Shown here: positions 1 to 9,838 of the stretch, piece by piece
How positions within the stretch are numbered: position 1 is the stretch's first letter
How the letters are laid out: every line of letters begins with the position of its first letter
DNA from: Nodosilinea sp. PGN35
Lineage (GTDB): Bacteria; Cyanobacteriota; Cyanobacteriia; Phormidesmidales; Phormidesmidaceae
Direction of reading: 5' to 3'
Length of the DNA: 64,000 nt
Assembly: GCF_029109325.1 (NCBI RefSeq)
Contig: NZ_JAQKQJ010000009.1
Coordinates: 124,001-188,000 of the forward strand
Position numbers and translations under genes: made by a program
The notes under the pieces: model-generated
Seen by the model: the letters and a program-made list of their open reading frames with translations, nothing else
The model's database searches: none
What the model was told of the DNA's origin: nothing

Positions 1-1729
1 GGGTGGCGGTGAGGGTGAGCACGTGGGGGTTCGCGCCCTTTTGGGTCAGCCTGGCCCGCTGCTGCACGCCAAAGCGGTGCTGCTCGTCGATGACGACCAA
101 ACCCAGGTCGCGAAACTGGACGGGATCCTCGATTAAAGCGTGGGTACCAACCAGGATAGGCAACTCCCCCGTCGCCAATTCTCCCAGCAGTTTGCGGCGT
201 TTGGCGGCGCGGGTGGAACCGGTGAGCAGTTCGACCGGCAGGTGCAGCTGGTTGAACCACTCCACCAGTTTGCGGTAGTGCTGCTCGGCCAGCACCTCAG
301 TGGGGGCCATGATGGCGGCCTGGTAGCCCGACTGAATAGCGGCGAGGGTAGCGACCACCGCGACCACAGTTTTACCGGAGCCCACATCTCCCTGCACTAG
401 GCGGTTCATGGGTATAGATTTTTGCAGGTCGGAGAGAATATCGTTGACCACCCGCTGCTGGGCGCTGGTGAGGCTAAAGGGAATGATGCTGTAGAAGCTG
501 TCGATCAGCGCCCCGGTGGGGGCGAGGGCGATCGCAGTTTGCTGGGCCTGCTGCTGCTGACGGCGGCGCAGGAGACCGAGCTGAAGGTAGAGAAATTCGT
601 CGAAGACCAGGCGGCGACGGGCTTTAGCGAGATTCTCTTCGTCGTCGGGGAAGTGGATCTGGGCGATCGCCTCCTCCACCTTCACCAGCTCGTACCGCTG
701 CCTGAGATCCACCGGCAGGGGGTCTTGCAGGTCGGCCACCGCCGGCAGGGAGGCGGCCACGGCTTTGCGCACCAGATCCGCCGCGACGCCCTCGGTGAGC
801 GGATACACCGGCACCATACGGCCAATGGTGAGGGACTCGATGCGATCGCTCAGGCTGTCCAACACCTCCAGATGGGGATCTTCCAGCGTCACCCCAAACT
901 TGCCGTCTTTGACCAAACCCGAGGCCGCAACGACCGCTCCCTGGGGATACTGCCGCTTTTGCTGCTGCTGCCAGCTGGGGGTGGCGTAGCGATTGCCGGG
1001 GTAGAAGCGGTTGAGTTTGAGGGTGCCGCTGCCGTCGGAGAGCTGAAGCTCAAAAATGGTGAGCTTTTTGTTGCGGGGGCTGGTGAAACAGTTCACCCGT
1101 TTGACGGTGCCGACGATGGTGACGGTTTCGCCCGGTTCTAAATCGCGAATTTTGACCTGCTGGGCGTAGTTGATGTGGTCGCGGGGGTAGTAGTAGAGCA
1201 CATCCTGCACAGTGAATAGGCCCAGCTTGGCCAGCCGTTCACTGTTTTTTGGCCCAATGCCCTTCAGGTAGGTAACCGGCTGATCGAGGCCAAAGCGAAA
1301 GCTGCCTGTCCCGGTTGTCTCGGCTAGCTGGGTAGTCTTAGGTGCAGCTTTGGGCTTGCGGGATGTCTTAGCGGACTTAGATTCTCCAGCGTCTGGGGCG
1401 GCACTCTCCCGCGTGCGGAGGGATTTGGTCTCGGCAAATTTTTCCAGCAGGCGCTGGGTGCCGTGGAGAAAGCGGCGGGTTTCGGCCACCAGGTGCTGAC
1501 GCTGGGCAAAGCTGAGGTCTATGTAGCCGTCGTACTTTTGGGCCAGGCTCTGCCACGACTGCTGCTGATCGCCGGGAAGAATGGTCGGGGGCTGTTGCAG
1601 ACTGTCGCGCAAAAACTCGCTGAAGCTCTGCTGCTTGCCCACCAGGTTGTTGAAGCCGGTTTCGGCCTCCACCGAAAGGGCTCGCTGGAGCCGCACCCAG
1701 TCGGGCTGAGAAGTCGGTGCTTCTGTCAT
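1..1729 (-). CDS. recG: ATP-dependent DNA helicase RecG, C-terminus cut off by window edge
   Basis: RecG unwinds and reverses stalled replication forks and branch-migrates Holliday junctions. About 576 N-terminal codons are visible, starting from the ATG at 1727-1729 (MTEAPTSQPDW). A basic, low-complexity N-terminal region of about 140 residues leads into the wedge/OB region (DQPVTYLKGIGPKNSERL, then YYYPRDHINY). The helicase motifs follow: Walker A GDVGSGKTVVA, motif Ia APTEVLAEQHY, and DEQH in VIDEQHRFG. The gene leaves the window just after LTLTATP (motif III). A conserved gene on the same strand ends only 19 bases upstream, so the two are probably co-transcribed. The family assignment is certain; nothing can be said about the missing C-terminus. 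Confidence 0.95.
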   Translation of the reverse strand, partial: MTEAPTSQPDWVRLQRALSVEAETGFNNLVGKQQSFSEFLRDSLQQPPTILPGDQQQSWQSLAQKYDGYIDLSFAQRQHLVAETRRFLHGTQRLLEKFAETKSLRTRESAAPDAGESKSAKTSRKPKAAPKTTQLAETTGTGSFRFGLDQPVTYLKGIGPKNSERLAKLGLFTVQDVLYYYPRDHINYAQQVKIRDLEPGETVTIVGTVKRVNCFTSPRNKKLTIFELQLSDGSGTLKLNRFYPGNRYATPSWQQQQKRQYPQGAVVAASGLVKDGKFGVTLEDPHLEVLDSLSDRIESLTIGRMVPVYPLTEGVAADLVRKAVAASLPAVADLQDPLPVDLRQRYELVKVEEAIAQIHFPDDEENLAKARRRLVFDEFLYLQLGLLRRRQQQQAQQTAIALAPTGALIDSFYSIIPFSLTSAQQRVVNDILSDLQKSIPMNRLVQGDVGSGKTVVAVVATLAAIQSGYQAAIMAPTEVLAEQHYRKLVEWFNQLHLPVELLTGSTRAAKRRKLLGELATGELPILVGTHALIEDPVQFRDLGLVVIDEQHRFGVQQRARLTQKGANPHVLTLTAT

Positions 1730-1748
1730 GGATGCCTGCCCCAGAACC

Positions 1749-2942
1749 CTAGTGGGATGAGCCATCGTACCAGACGGCGCGCCAAGCCTGCTCGGCCTGG
1801 GCGATCGCCAGCTCGCGCTCAGCCCGCTGGTACTGCTTGCCCAGCTTGCGCAGACGGCCCACGGCGGTACGCAGCTTGCTGCGCCACAAGGCTGTCTGCA
1901 CATCGCCAAACTCAAGATCGGCCAGACGTAGCTGAATCGCTGCCAGGTGGGTCATGGTGCCCTCTAGAGCTTCTTCCTCGTCCTCCTCCTGCCGGTCGGC
2001 GTCAGCATCCGTCTCCTGGCGTTCAAACTCGGCGGGCATCTCTCCAGCCACGGCCACCAGCACGTTGAGCACATTGGGTACAGCGCGCCCTTTGGGGACT
2101 GCCATATCGGCATCAGCGGCGGCCTCCAGCACCGTCTCGGGTAGATCGGGAATCACCTGGGCCTTACGCAGCAGCCGGTTGGCTTTTCGTGAGACTCGCT
2201 GAAGTACGTCGCGAATGCGCTGCTCCAAAATTAAGTGGTGCTTGGCCACCAGGGTCGGGGTCAGCGGGTCGCCAGTAAAGGGGCGATCGCTAAATCTGTC
2301 CTCAACGTCGCTGGAGATAGCCGCCATCAGCACCGACTGCATCAGCTGTTTGGGGTCCAGGGCCAGGGCTTTGCCATCGGAGGAGGCCTCCTCCGGTACA
2401 GATGGCGGCGTGGCGTCACCCGACGCAGCCACCGGATCGATATCGGACTCAGCAGCGATCGCCCCTTCTATCGACTCTATTGGCCCCTCGCCCACCTCAG
2501 GCTCAGGTTCATCAGCAAGTTCGGCTGGTTCGCCTGGGTCAGCTGGCCCTTTCTGGCCCTCAGCATTTTCGACATCTGCCTCTGGCTGGGCCAGGGCGAC
2601 CAGGGCAGCCTCCAGGCGATTGAGGTCGGCCTGGTCAAGGTTCGGTTCCACCAGGGGAGGATCGGCCTCCATCAGCTGCTGCAGCCAGTTTTGGGCTTTG
2701 CGCCCCAGGGTTTGCATGCTCTGCTGCAAACGGCCGCGATCGCTCACCGGCAGAGCCAAAAACTCTTCGGGATACACCTGAGTACAGAGGTGATAGGTGG
2801 CCATCACCACCTGCCGACCCATGGCCTGCCCCAGCACCGCTAAGTAGGTCGCATAGGCCTGGCGAAACTCCTCAGCCAGGGTGGCGGTAGCGCCCTCCAG
2901 CCCCTGCAGATCGTTGCGAATACTTTCAACTGGCCTTACCAT
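1749..2942 (-). CDS. Conserved cyanobacterial protein of unknown function, upstream of recG
   Basis: I do not recognise a characterised domain. The product is about 397 residues: an N-terminal helical part (MVRPVESIRNDLQGLEG), a long acidic Glu/Pro/Ala-rich middle that is probably disordered, and a helical, basic C-terminal part ending near QAWRAVWYDGSSH. I chose the ATG at 2940-2942 rather than the one at 2958-2960. A good -10 box (TATAAT on this strand, 2966-2971) would start transcription at about 2959, leaving no leader for the upstream ATG. The 19-base gap to recG suggests an operon. That fits a role beside RecG but does not prove one. Confidence 0.75.
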   Translation of the reverse strand: MVRPVESIRNDLQGLEGATATLAEEFRQAYATYLAVLGQAMGRQVVMATYHLCTQVYPEEFLALPVSDRGRLQQSMQTLGRKAQNWLQQLMEADPPLVEPNLDQADLNRLEAALVALAQPEADVENAEGQKGPADPGEPAELADEPEPEVGEGPIESIEGAIAAESDIDPVAASGDATPPSVPEEASSDGKALALDPKQLMQSVLMAAISSDVEDRFSDRPFTGDPLTPTLVAKHHLILEQRIRDVLQRVSRKANRLLRKAQVIPDLPETVLEAAADADMAVPKGRAVPNVLNVLVAVAGEMPAEFERQETDADADRQEEDEEEALEGTMTHLAAIQLRLADLEFGDVQTALWRSKLRTAVGRLRKLGKQYQRAERELAIAQAEQAWRAVWYDGSSH

Positions 2943-2965
2943 GCCTCTCTGCCCGTGCATACCTG

Positions 2966-2971
2966 ATTATA
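2966..2971 (-). promoter_or_regulatory. Probable -10 box for the recG-partner operon
   Basis: The minus strand reads TATAAT here, 23 bases upstream of the chosen ATG. No convincing TTGACA-like -35 lies at the usual distance, so the assignment rests on the -10 match and its position. Confidence 0.4.
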
Positions 2972-2981
2972 GAAAATATTG

Positions 2982-3010
2982 AAAACGGGGGCGCAATACC
3001 AGCACCCCCG
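2982..3010 (-). terminator. Probable terminator of the rpsB-tsf operon
   Basis: On the minus strand CGGGGG (3010-3005) can pair with CCCCCG (2991-2986). The stem is followed by TTTTC. It lies about 85 bases downstream of the tsf stop. The stem is short and the loop is 13 bases, so this is a moderate call. Confidence 0.45.
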
Positions 3011-3096
3011 CTATGGTTGGCGGCTCAGAATCGGTCACCTATGACCTTTGCTAACCCAGCCGTTAGCCCCTGGCCCCGAGTCAGCTCACGCTGGCC

Positions 3097-3846
3097 CTAC
3101 TTCTTTTTCTTACCCTTATCTTTCTTGGGTTCAGCCGCAGGCTTGGGTTCAGCCGGGGGCTCAGCATCGGCCACGGGCTCTGCTTTCTTGTTGAGACCAG
3201 CCTGGGCCGCCACCTCTTCAGCGAAGTTGGTCTCTTCTTTTTCGATGCCCTCGCCCAGCACAAACCGAGAGAAGCGACGTACCTGAATGTTTTCGCCCAG
3301 CTTGGAGACCGCCTGCTTGATCAGCTCCTCCACCGAGATATTTTGATCCTTGATAAAGGGCTGATCCACCAGGGAAAGTTCCTTCAGGCGCTTTTGAATG
3401 CGGCCTTCAACAATCTTTTCCTGCATGGCAGCGGGCTTGTTGGCGATGTCGTCGCGGCCCATCTCAATGGACTTTTCTTTGGCAGCCACATCGGCTGGAA
3501 TATCGCTGACCCGCACATACTCTACGTTGGGGCAGGCCGCAATCTGCATGGCAATGTCGCGCACCAGCGTTTTGAACTCATCACGACGGGCCACAAAGTC
3601 AGTTTCGCAGTTGACTTCGACCAGTACGCCGACCCGACCACCGGTATGGATGTAGCTGTCAACTAGGCCCTCAGCGGCGACCCGACCCTCTTTCTTAGAG
3701 GCCGAGGCAATGCCCTTCTGGCGCAGCCACTCAATCGATTTTTCAATATCGCCGTCGTTTTCTTTGAGGGCTTTTTTGCAGTCCATCATGCCCGCGCCGG
3801 TCTTGTCGCGCAGGTCTTTAACGAGCTTTGCAGAAATTTCTGCCAT
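3097..3846 (-). CDS. tsf: Translation elongation factor Ts
   Basis: EF-Ts exchanges GDP for GTP on EF-Tu. The 249-residue product begins [20 protein letters not shown] with the signature [13 protein letters not shown], followed by the family-typical [16 protein letters not shown]. The core after these motifs resembles the short bacterial and organellar form. The C-terminus is an Ala/Pro/Glu stretch ending in a lysine run (DKGKKKK), probably a disordered tail. It lies 188 bases downstream of rpsB on the same strand, the usual rpsB-tsf order. A hairpin sits in the intercistronic gap. Confidence 0.97.
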   Translation of the reverse strand: MAEISAKLVKDLRDKTGAGMMDCKKALKENDGDIEKSIEWLRQKGIASASKKEGRVAAEGLVDSYIHTGGRVGVLVEVNCETDFVARRDEFKTLVRDIAMQIAACPNVEYVRVSDIPADVAAKEKSIEMGRDDIANKPAAMQEKIVEGRIQKRLKELSLVDQPFIKDQNISVEELIKQAVSKLGENIQVRRFSRFVLGEGIEKEETNFAEEVAAQAGLNKKAEPVADAEPPAEPKPAAEPKKDKGKKKK

Positions 3847-3949
3847 GGTGATTTACCGTCCTAACGCGCTATCGTCAAACTCAATACAAACAGAGGAAAA
3901 TGCCTTAATTCAGCTTAAACCCCAGGGGGCATCTTAGCTCAGACAACTG

Positions 3950-3983
3950 TTGGGCAAAGGCAGAATGCTCTCCCTTTGCCCAA
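3950..3983 (-). promoter_or_regulatory. Hairpin in the rpsB-tsf intercistronic gap
   Basis: TTGGGCAAAGG (3950-3960) and CCTTTGCCCAA (3973-3983) are exact reverse complements of 11 bases around a 12-base loop. No T run follows on the minus strand. It is therefore more likely an mRNA-processing or stability structure, or a partial attenuator, than a full terminator. Confidence 0.5.
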
Positions 3984-4034
3984 TGGAACCCAGACGCTCA
4001 ACCCCGCTTAAAGGGCAGAGAAACTCAGTTCTAC

Positions 4035-4814
4035 CTAGTCGTCACCATCGGCGGCGGGGGCGTCGTAGCCGTATTCGTCATCCTCGCCACCGTCGTAGTC
4101 GTCGTAGTCATCGTCGGCACCGCGGGCCTTAGCACCGCTGGAGCCTTCGTGAATGGCGTCGGCCAGCTTGCCGAGAATTAGCTTGATGGAGCGAATGGCG
4201 TCGTCATTGCCGGGAATAGGCACATCCACCAGGTCGGGGTCGCAGTTGGTGTCTAGCAGCGAAATGATGGGAATACCCAGCTTGTGGCACTCCGACACAG
4301 CGTTGTACTCGCGCTTGATGTCAACGATGATGGCGACATCGGGCACCTTGCGCATGGTCTTGATGCCCCCCAGGTACTTTTGCAGCTTTTCTAGCTCGCG
4401 GCGCAGCACGGCGGCTTCTTTTTTGGGGCGCAGGTCAATGACACCCAGCTCTTCCATGCGCTCTAGCTCTTTGAGGCGGTTGGCGCGGGATTTGATGGTT
4501 TCCCAGTTGGTCAGCATGCCGCCCAGCCAGCGCTGGTTCACATAGTGGGAGCCGCAGCGGCTCGACTCTTGGGCCACAATGCCAGCCGCCTGACGCTTGG
4601 TACCAATGAACAGGAACTTTTGTCCCTGCTCAGCCGCCGTGCGGACAAATTTGTAGGCCTCTTCCATCAGCTGGGCGGTCTGCACCAGGTCGATGATGTG
4701 AACGCCGTTGCGGGCGGTGAAAATGTACTGATCCATCTTGGGGTTCCAGCGGCGGGTTTGGTGGCCGAAGTGAACCCCAGACTCGAGTAGCTCGGGGAGA
4801 GTAATAACGGGCAT
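4035..4814 (-). CDS. rpsB: 30S ribosomal protein S2
   Basis: S2 is a late-assembling protein of the small ribosomal subunit, on the back of the 30S head-body junction. The 259-residue product begins [20 protein letters not shown] and keeps the family signatures [25 protein letters not shown] and [16 protein letters not shown]. The C-terminus is a very acidic Asp/Tyr/Gly tail ([15 protein letters not shown]), longer than in enterobacterial S2. The Shine-Dalgarno sequence AAAGGAG is about 10 bases upstream and is embedded in an inverted-repeat leader (4825-4889), which suggests translational autoregulation. tsf follows. Confidence 0.97.
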   Translation of the reverse strand: MPVITLPELLESGVHFGHQTRRWNPKMDQYIFTARNGVHIIDLVQTAQLMEEAYKFVRTAAEQGQKFLFIGTKRQAAGIVAQESSRCGSHYVNQRWLGGMLTNWETIKSRANRLKELERMEELGVIDLRPKKEAAVLRRELEKLQKYLGGIKTMRKVPDVAIIVDIKREYNAVSECHKLGIPIISLLDTNCDPDLVDVPIPGNDDAIRSIKLILGKLADAIHEGSSGAKARGADDDYDDYDGGEDDEYGYDAPAADGDD

Positions 4815-4824
4815 TGGGTTTTGA

Positions 4825-4889
4825 CTCCTTTCGGGTTAATCCTCCACTCGAACGTGCTCTCAGCCAGGAGAGACCCGAAAATTCGAGTG
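4825..4889 (-). promoter_or_regulatory. rpsB leader with two interleaved 8-bp inverted repeats (pseudoknot-like) over the Shine-Dalgarno
   Basis: In mRNA sense the order is a=CACTCGAA (4889-4882), b=TTTCGGGT (4880-4873), hairpin CTCTC..GAGAG (4872-4857), a'=TTCGAGTG (4852-4845), b'=ACCCGAAA (4836-4829), then GGAG (4828-4825). Helices a/a' and b/b' are perfect and interleaved (a-b-a'-b'), so both can form only as a pseudoknot. The 3' bases of b' are part of the AAAGGAG ribosome-binding site, so b/b' pairing would occlude it. S2 autoregulates rpsB-tsf in gammaproteobacteria through a structured leader. That this does the same here is inference. Confidence 0.65.
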
Positions 4890-4980
4890 TGTGGTTTTTA
4901 GCAACTTTACTAGGGTAGCACAGGTAGGTCAGCCTCAGGAGATAGGCGCTAGGGTGTCTGAGGTGTTGTTTTGAATTTTT

Positions 4981-5018
4981 GGGAAACGTTAGCACGTTGG
5001 CACGTTCAAACGTTTCCC
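4981..5018. repeat. AACGTT-type palindrome, site 1
   Basis: GGGAAACGTT (4981-4990) and AACGTTTCCC (5009-5018) are perfect 10-base arms around a loop that itself contains CACGTT repeats. The site is 34 bases downstream of the icd stop codon. It belongs to the dispersed AACGTT palindrome family of this window. Confidence 0.7.
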
Positions 5019-5051
5019 AAACCCTTACTGCCCCACTTTAGGGAACTCGCG

Positions 5052-6479
<1,428 letters not shown>

Positions 6480-6576
6480 CGCTAATTGCCCGCAAACGAC
6501 AAAACATCCCATAGTCTAATGCGCTTTAACCCACATTTTTGCTCGTTTGGCCACGATTTAGCCCTAAGTGTCTACG

Positions 6577-6590
6577 GTCTAGATTGTTAC
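6577..6590 (-). promoter_or_regulatory. Near-match NtcA box upstream of icd
   Basis: The minus strand reads GTA-N8-GAC, one base off the NtcA consensus GTA-N8-TAC. It lies about 100 bases upstream of the icd start. icd is a known NtcA target in several cyanobacteria. I found no clean TAN3T -10 at the ideal spacing, so this stays tentative. Confidence 0.25.
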
Positions 6591-6738
6591 CGGCCCCTCT
6601 CCCGCGCTCGGCAACCCGCTGCCGATCCTCTGATGCAGCCCTGGTCGGCAGTGGCGGTGAGGCTACAGGTTGCCGCCGTTTCCCTTTAAAGCCCGTGCCC
6701 TCAGCCCTAATCTGACTTACCGTTGAGATCTCGAATGT

Positions 6739-7380
6739 ATGAACACGGTTTTGATTGTTGACGATGATCCTGTCCTGCAACTGGCGCTGACCCGGCGCTT
6801 AGAGGCTCAGGGGTTTGAGGTGATGAGTGCGACCTCAGGGCAAGAGGCGCTCGACTTGCTGGGCAGTAAACCCGTCGATGTTGTGGTGTCAGATGTGATG
6901 ATGCCGGGCATGAGCGGGTTCGAGTTTTGCCACCACCTGCGAGCTAGCCCCGCCGGAGAAATGGTGCCGTTTATCTTTTTGTCGAATCTGGGGGAGCTGA
7001 CTAACCGGGTGCAGGGTCATTTGCTGGGGGCCGACGACTACTTGGTAAAGCCTTTTTCGGCCCAGGAGCTGATTGCCAAGGTGAAGGGGGCGATCGCGCG
7101 ATCGCAGCGTCTCCACACCGCCCTAGAGCGCATGCTTCAGCAGTCCACCCTGCAACCGTCCCCCCTCCCCCTCACCCCTGCCGAGGAGCGCGTCTTTTGG
7201 GAAGTTGTCCAAGGCTTCACCAACAAGCAGATCGGCGAGCACCTCTTTCTCAGCCCCCGCACCGTGCAGACCCACCTCAGCAACATGCTGACCAAGCTCA
7301 ACCTCGAGAACCGATCGCAGATCGTGCGCTTTGCCTTTGAGCACGGCTATCGGATACCGGAAGAATCGGAGAGAGGGTAA
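6739..7380 (+). CDS. NarL/LuxR-type response regulator
   Basis: This is a 213-residue two-component response regulator, presumably a transcription factor. Residues 1-118 form a receiver domain (VLIVDDDP acidic pocket, phospho-acceptor Asp in VVSDVMMPGMSGFEF, Lys in DDYLVKPF). Residues 145-205 form a LuxR-type helix-turn-helix (PLTPAEERVFWEVVQGFTNK, then IGEHLFLSPRTVQTHLSNML). No kinase is adjacent, so the partner is unknown. It is divergent from icd across about 260 bases that could hold both promoters. Family certain, target genes unknown. Confidence 0.9.
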   Translation: MNTVLIVDDDPVLQLALTRRLEAQGFEVMSATSGQEALDLLGSKPVDVVVSDVMMPGMSGFEFCHHLRASPAGEMVPFIFLSNLGELTNRVQGHLLGADDYLVKPFSAQELIAKVKGAIARSQRLHTALERMLQQSTLQPSPLPLTPAEERVFWEVVQGFTNKQIGEHLFLSPRTVQTHLSNMLTKLNLENRSQIVRFAFEHGYRIPEESERG

Positions 7381-7387
7381 GCGGGAA

Positions 7388-7470
7388 AGTTTTGAATGTT
7401 TAATTTTGAGTTTTGAGTTTTTGCTGTACACCGAGCATTCAAAACTTAAAATCCAAAACTTAAAACTCTC
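7388..7470. repeat. AT-rich degenerate inverted repeat (TTTTGAATTTTGAG type)
   Basis: The left arm is built from AGTTTTGAAT and TTTTGAGTTTTGAG. The right arm is built from CATTCAAAACTTAAAAT and CCAAAACTTAAAACT. They are imperfect reverse complements around a short spacer, and contrast sharply with the GC-rich surroundings. A CT-rich stretch (7470-7530) follows. Similar TTTTGAA-type repeats are common between cyanobacterial genes; a fragment recurs near 35800-35830. Confidence 0.5.
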
Positions 7471-7573
7471 TCCCCATCTTCCCCATCCCCTCACCTCCCT
7501 CATCTCCCCCGGCCCCTTCACCTCCCTACCCAACAAGCCCTATGATTGGAATGGGCTATCTCGTACGGTATCT

Positions 7574-8278
7574 ATGGTTTCGGACAGCGACACAGTGGTG
7601 GATTTGCGCGCTCAGCTGCGGGGCGATTCGCTGAAAAAGCAGCTCTCGGCGGTGCATGAGCTGCTGGCCCTGGGGCCAGAGGGGCTAGAGGTGCTGACCG
7701 CTACCCTGGTGGAGCGCAAAGACGAGCAGCCGACGATTTTAGACGGCAAAATCTTTCAGGTGCTCTACGCCGCCGACCAGGGGGCGCTGCGGCAGATGCT
7801 GACTCAGCAATGGCCCCAGGGGCGGCTGACTATGCCCTCGGCCCAGGGGGTAGACTACGGGCCGCTGCAAGAGCTGTTAGTTCAGCAGGAGTTTGAAGCG
7901 GCCGATCGGCTGACGTTAGCAAAATTGTGCGAGCTGGCGGGGCCGACGGCGGTGAAGCGCAAGTGGGTGTACTTCACTGAGGTAGAACAGTTTCCGGTGG
8001 TGGATTTGCGCACCATCGATCGGCTGTGGCAGACCTACTCCGAAGGCAAGTTTGGCTTCTCGGTGCAGCGCCGGGTCTGGCTCAGCCTCGGCCAAAATTG
8101 GGACAAGTTCTGGCCTCGCATTGCCTGGAAGGACGACAACGTGTGGACTCGCTACCCCGGCGGCTTTATCTGGGATTTGAGCGCCCCCGACGGCCATCTG
8201 CCCCTGTCAAACCAGCTGCGCGGCGTACGCATGATGGCCTCGCTGCTGGCTCACCCCGCCTGGAACGAGGAGGCCTAG
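7574..8278 (+). CDS. gun4: GUN4 tetrapyrrole-binding regulator of magnesium chelatase
   Basis: GUN4 binds protoporphyrin IX and Mg-protoporphyrin and stimulates the ChlH subunit of magnesium chelatase, the first committed step of chlorophyll synthesis. The 234-residue product (start ATG 7574, [15 protein letters not shown]) has the cyanobacterial architecture: an N-terminal helical bundle (residues about 1-85) and the C-terminal GUN4 core ([20 protein letters not shown], then [49 protein letters not shown]). Length matches the roughly 233-residue Synechocystis protein. A DUF2256 gene starts two bases after the stop, so the two are co-transcribed. Confidence 0.93.
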   Translation: MVSDSDTVVDLRAQLRGDSLKKQLSAVHELLALGPEGLEVLTATLVERKDEQPTILDGKIFQVLYAADQGALRQMLTQQWPQGRLTMPSAQGVDYGPLQELLVQQEFEAADRLTLAKLCELAGPTAVKRKWVYFTEVEQFPVVDLRTIDRLWQTYSEGKFGFSVQRRVWLSLGQNWDKFWPRIAWKDDNVWTRYPGGFIWDLSAPDGHLPLSNQLRGVRMMASLLAHPAWNEEA

Positions 8279-8280
8279 CG

Positions 8281-8421
8281 GTGCCGAAGCAGCGCACTAA
8301 GGCCGACCTGCCCACCAAAGTGTGTCCCGTGTGCCAGCGCCCGTTCACCTGGCGTAAAAAGTGGGCCGACTGCTGGGACGAGGTGAAGTATTGCAGCGAT
8401 CGCTGCCGCCGCCGTCGCTAG
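8281..8421 (+). CDS. DUF2256 small zinc-ribbon-like protein
   Basis: A 46-residue protein from a GTG start two bases after the gun4 stop. It carries [14 protein letters not shown] and [10 protein letters not shown], that is CxxC...CxxxC, a small treble-clef/zinc-ribbon pattern typical of DUF2256. The family's function is not established. Overlap-like spacing implies translational coupling with gun4. Confidence 0.85.
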   Translation: MPKQRTKADLPTKVCPVCQRPFTWRKKWADCWDEVKYCSDRCRRRR

Positions 8422-8509
8422 CGGCTGCCCCTGAGTTACCCAGTTCTTTGGCTACAGTTCCTCGACGGTTGCCCCCTTAAGATAAGAGAGCATTTTAAGG
8501 ATAGCTGCC

Positions 8510-9463
8510 ATGACTCAGCCCCTACCCAAGGTCATCATTCACGGAGGAGCCGGTAGCTCAGTGGGCCACAAAGAGCGGCTGGTGACGCTGCGGGAAGATT
8601 TGTACGACATTGTCAATCAGGTGTACAGCAAGGCCGAGGCGGGGGCCAGCGCCCGCGACTGCGTCGTGCTGGGCTGCCAGCTGATGGAAGACTCGCCCCA
8701 CTTTAACGCGGGCTACGGCTCGGTGCTGCAATCCGACGGCCAGGTGCGCATGAGCGCAGGCCTGATGGATGGCGATGCCCAGCGATTTAGCGGCATCATC
8801 AACGTGTCGCGGGTGCGCCACCCCATCGATCTGGCGGCCTACCTGCAACCCGCCGCCGATCGCGTGCTGTCTGACCTGGGCGCAGCTGAGCTAGCCCGAG
8901 AGATGGGCCTGGTACCCTTTGACCCAGTGACCGATCTGCGCCTTAAAGAATGGATGCGGGAGCGGGCCAACAACTTTCAAAGCGCTATGGCTGGGGTGGT
9001 GGCAGAAACGGTAGACATTCCCGCTGACCCCGAAAGTCGGCGGGGCACCATTGGGGTGGTGGTGCTAGACACAGAAGGACGCCTGGCGGCAGGTACCTCT
9101 ACAGGCGGCAAGGGGCTAGAGCGGCTGGGGCGGGTCAGCGACTCAGCTACTCCGGCGGGCAACTACGCCAACGCCCTGGCGGCGGTCAGCTGCACTGGCA
9201 TCGGTGAAGACATTCTCGACGAATGTCTGGCGGCCCGCATTGTGGTGCGGGTGAGCGACGGCATGGATCTTTTGGTGGCGTTTGAGAAATCCTTTGCGGA
9301 AGCGACGGCCCACGGGCGAGATTTTGGGGCGATCGCCCTCAGCCACCAGGGGCAAATAGCCTGGGGCAAGACCAGCGAGGTGCTAATCGCGGCCTACCAT
9401 ACGGGCGATGCAGTGGGCGATACCCTAGATCTAGACTCAGGCACATTAACCGGAGTGGTTTGA
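8510..9463 (+). CDS. Isoaspartyl peptidase / L-asparaginase, N-terminal-nucleophile family
   Basis: Such enzymes cleave beta-aspartyl dipeptides and asparagine. They mature by self-cleavage that frees an N-terminal threonine. The 317-residue precursor has IIHGGAG near the N-terminus, FNAGYGSVLQ in the alpha subunit and the cleavage site RRG-T at Thr180 (GTIGVVVLD), followed by GTSTGGK. The usual downstream GRVGDSP is here GRVSDSATPAGNYA. This may mark a distinct subgroup with changed substrate preference. It is followed within six bases by a small membrane-protein gene. Confidence 0.88.
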   Translation: MTQPLPKVIIHGGAGSSVGHKERLVTLREDLYDIVNQVYSKAEAGASARDCVVLGCQLMEDSPHFNAGYGSVLQSDGQVRMSAGLMDGDAQRFSGIINVSRVRHPIDLAAYLQPAADRVLSDLGAAELAREMGLVPFDPVTDLRLKEWMRERANNFQSAMAGVVAETVDIPADPESRRGTIGVVVLDTEGRLAAGTSTGGKGLERLGRVSDSATPAGNYANALAAVSCTGIGEDILDECLAARIVVRVSDGMDLLVAFEKSFAEATAHGRDFGAIALSHQGQIAWGKTSEVLIAAYHTGDAVGDTLDLDSGTLTGVV

Positions 9464-9468
9464 CAGCT

Positions 9469-9609
9469 ATGACTGACCCCAACGCGCCCAAACGCAACCC
9501 CTCGGCCTTAGAGAAAAACGTGCTCAAAATCGACGTACCAACGCTGATGGTGATTTTGGCAGTGCTGATTTTGCTGCCCCTGCTGGCAACGGGGTTTATC
9601 TCGCAGTAG
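9469..9609 (+). CDS. Small single-span membrane protein, unknown function
   Basis: A 46-residue protein starting five bases after the asparaginase-family gene. It has a polar N-terminus (MTDPNAPKRNPSALEKNVL) and one hydrophobic helix (VPTLMVILAVLILLPLLATG). No family is recognised. The tight spacing and the clean hydrophilic-then-hydrophobic layout support a real gene co-transcribed with its neighbour. Confidence 0.6.
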   Translation: MTDPNAPKRNPSALEKNVLKIDVPTLMVILAVLILLPLLATGFISQ

Positions 9610-9838
9610 ATAGCGCCCAGCCGAACGGCTATTCCACAGCAGGGCTGCCAGAAGATTGCCAAGAAAAGCCTGCAAGGGTTGAACGTACCTAGCTGGGGCC
9701 AAAGGCTGGGCCCCGATTGTTCTGGCTGGCTGAGAATTACGCACAGCCGGAGGCGGGCAACGATTGTTGATTTTACTCAGATGTGCTAGATTCGCAGTCA
9801 ACTCAATAGTTACGCTGCCTAATTCGGCTTTCTCTAAG

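Noticed and set aside
422..1141. Long plus-strand open frame of about 239 codons
   Set aside because: It is the shadow of recG; the minus strand shows clear helicase motifs.
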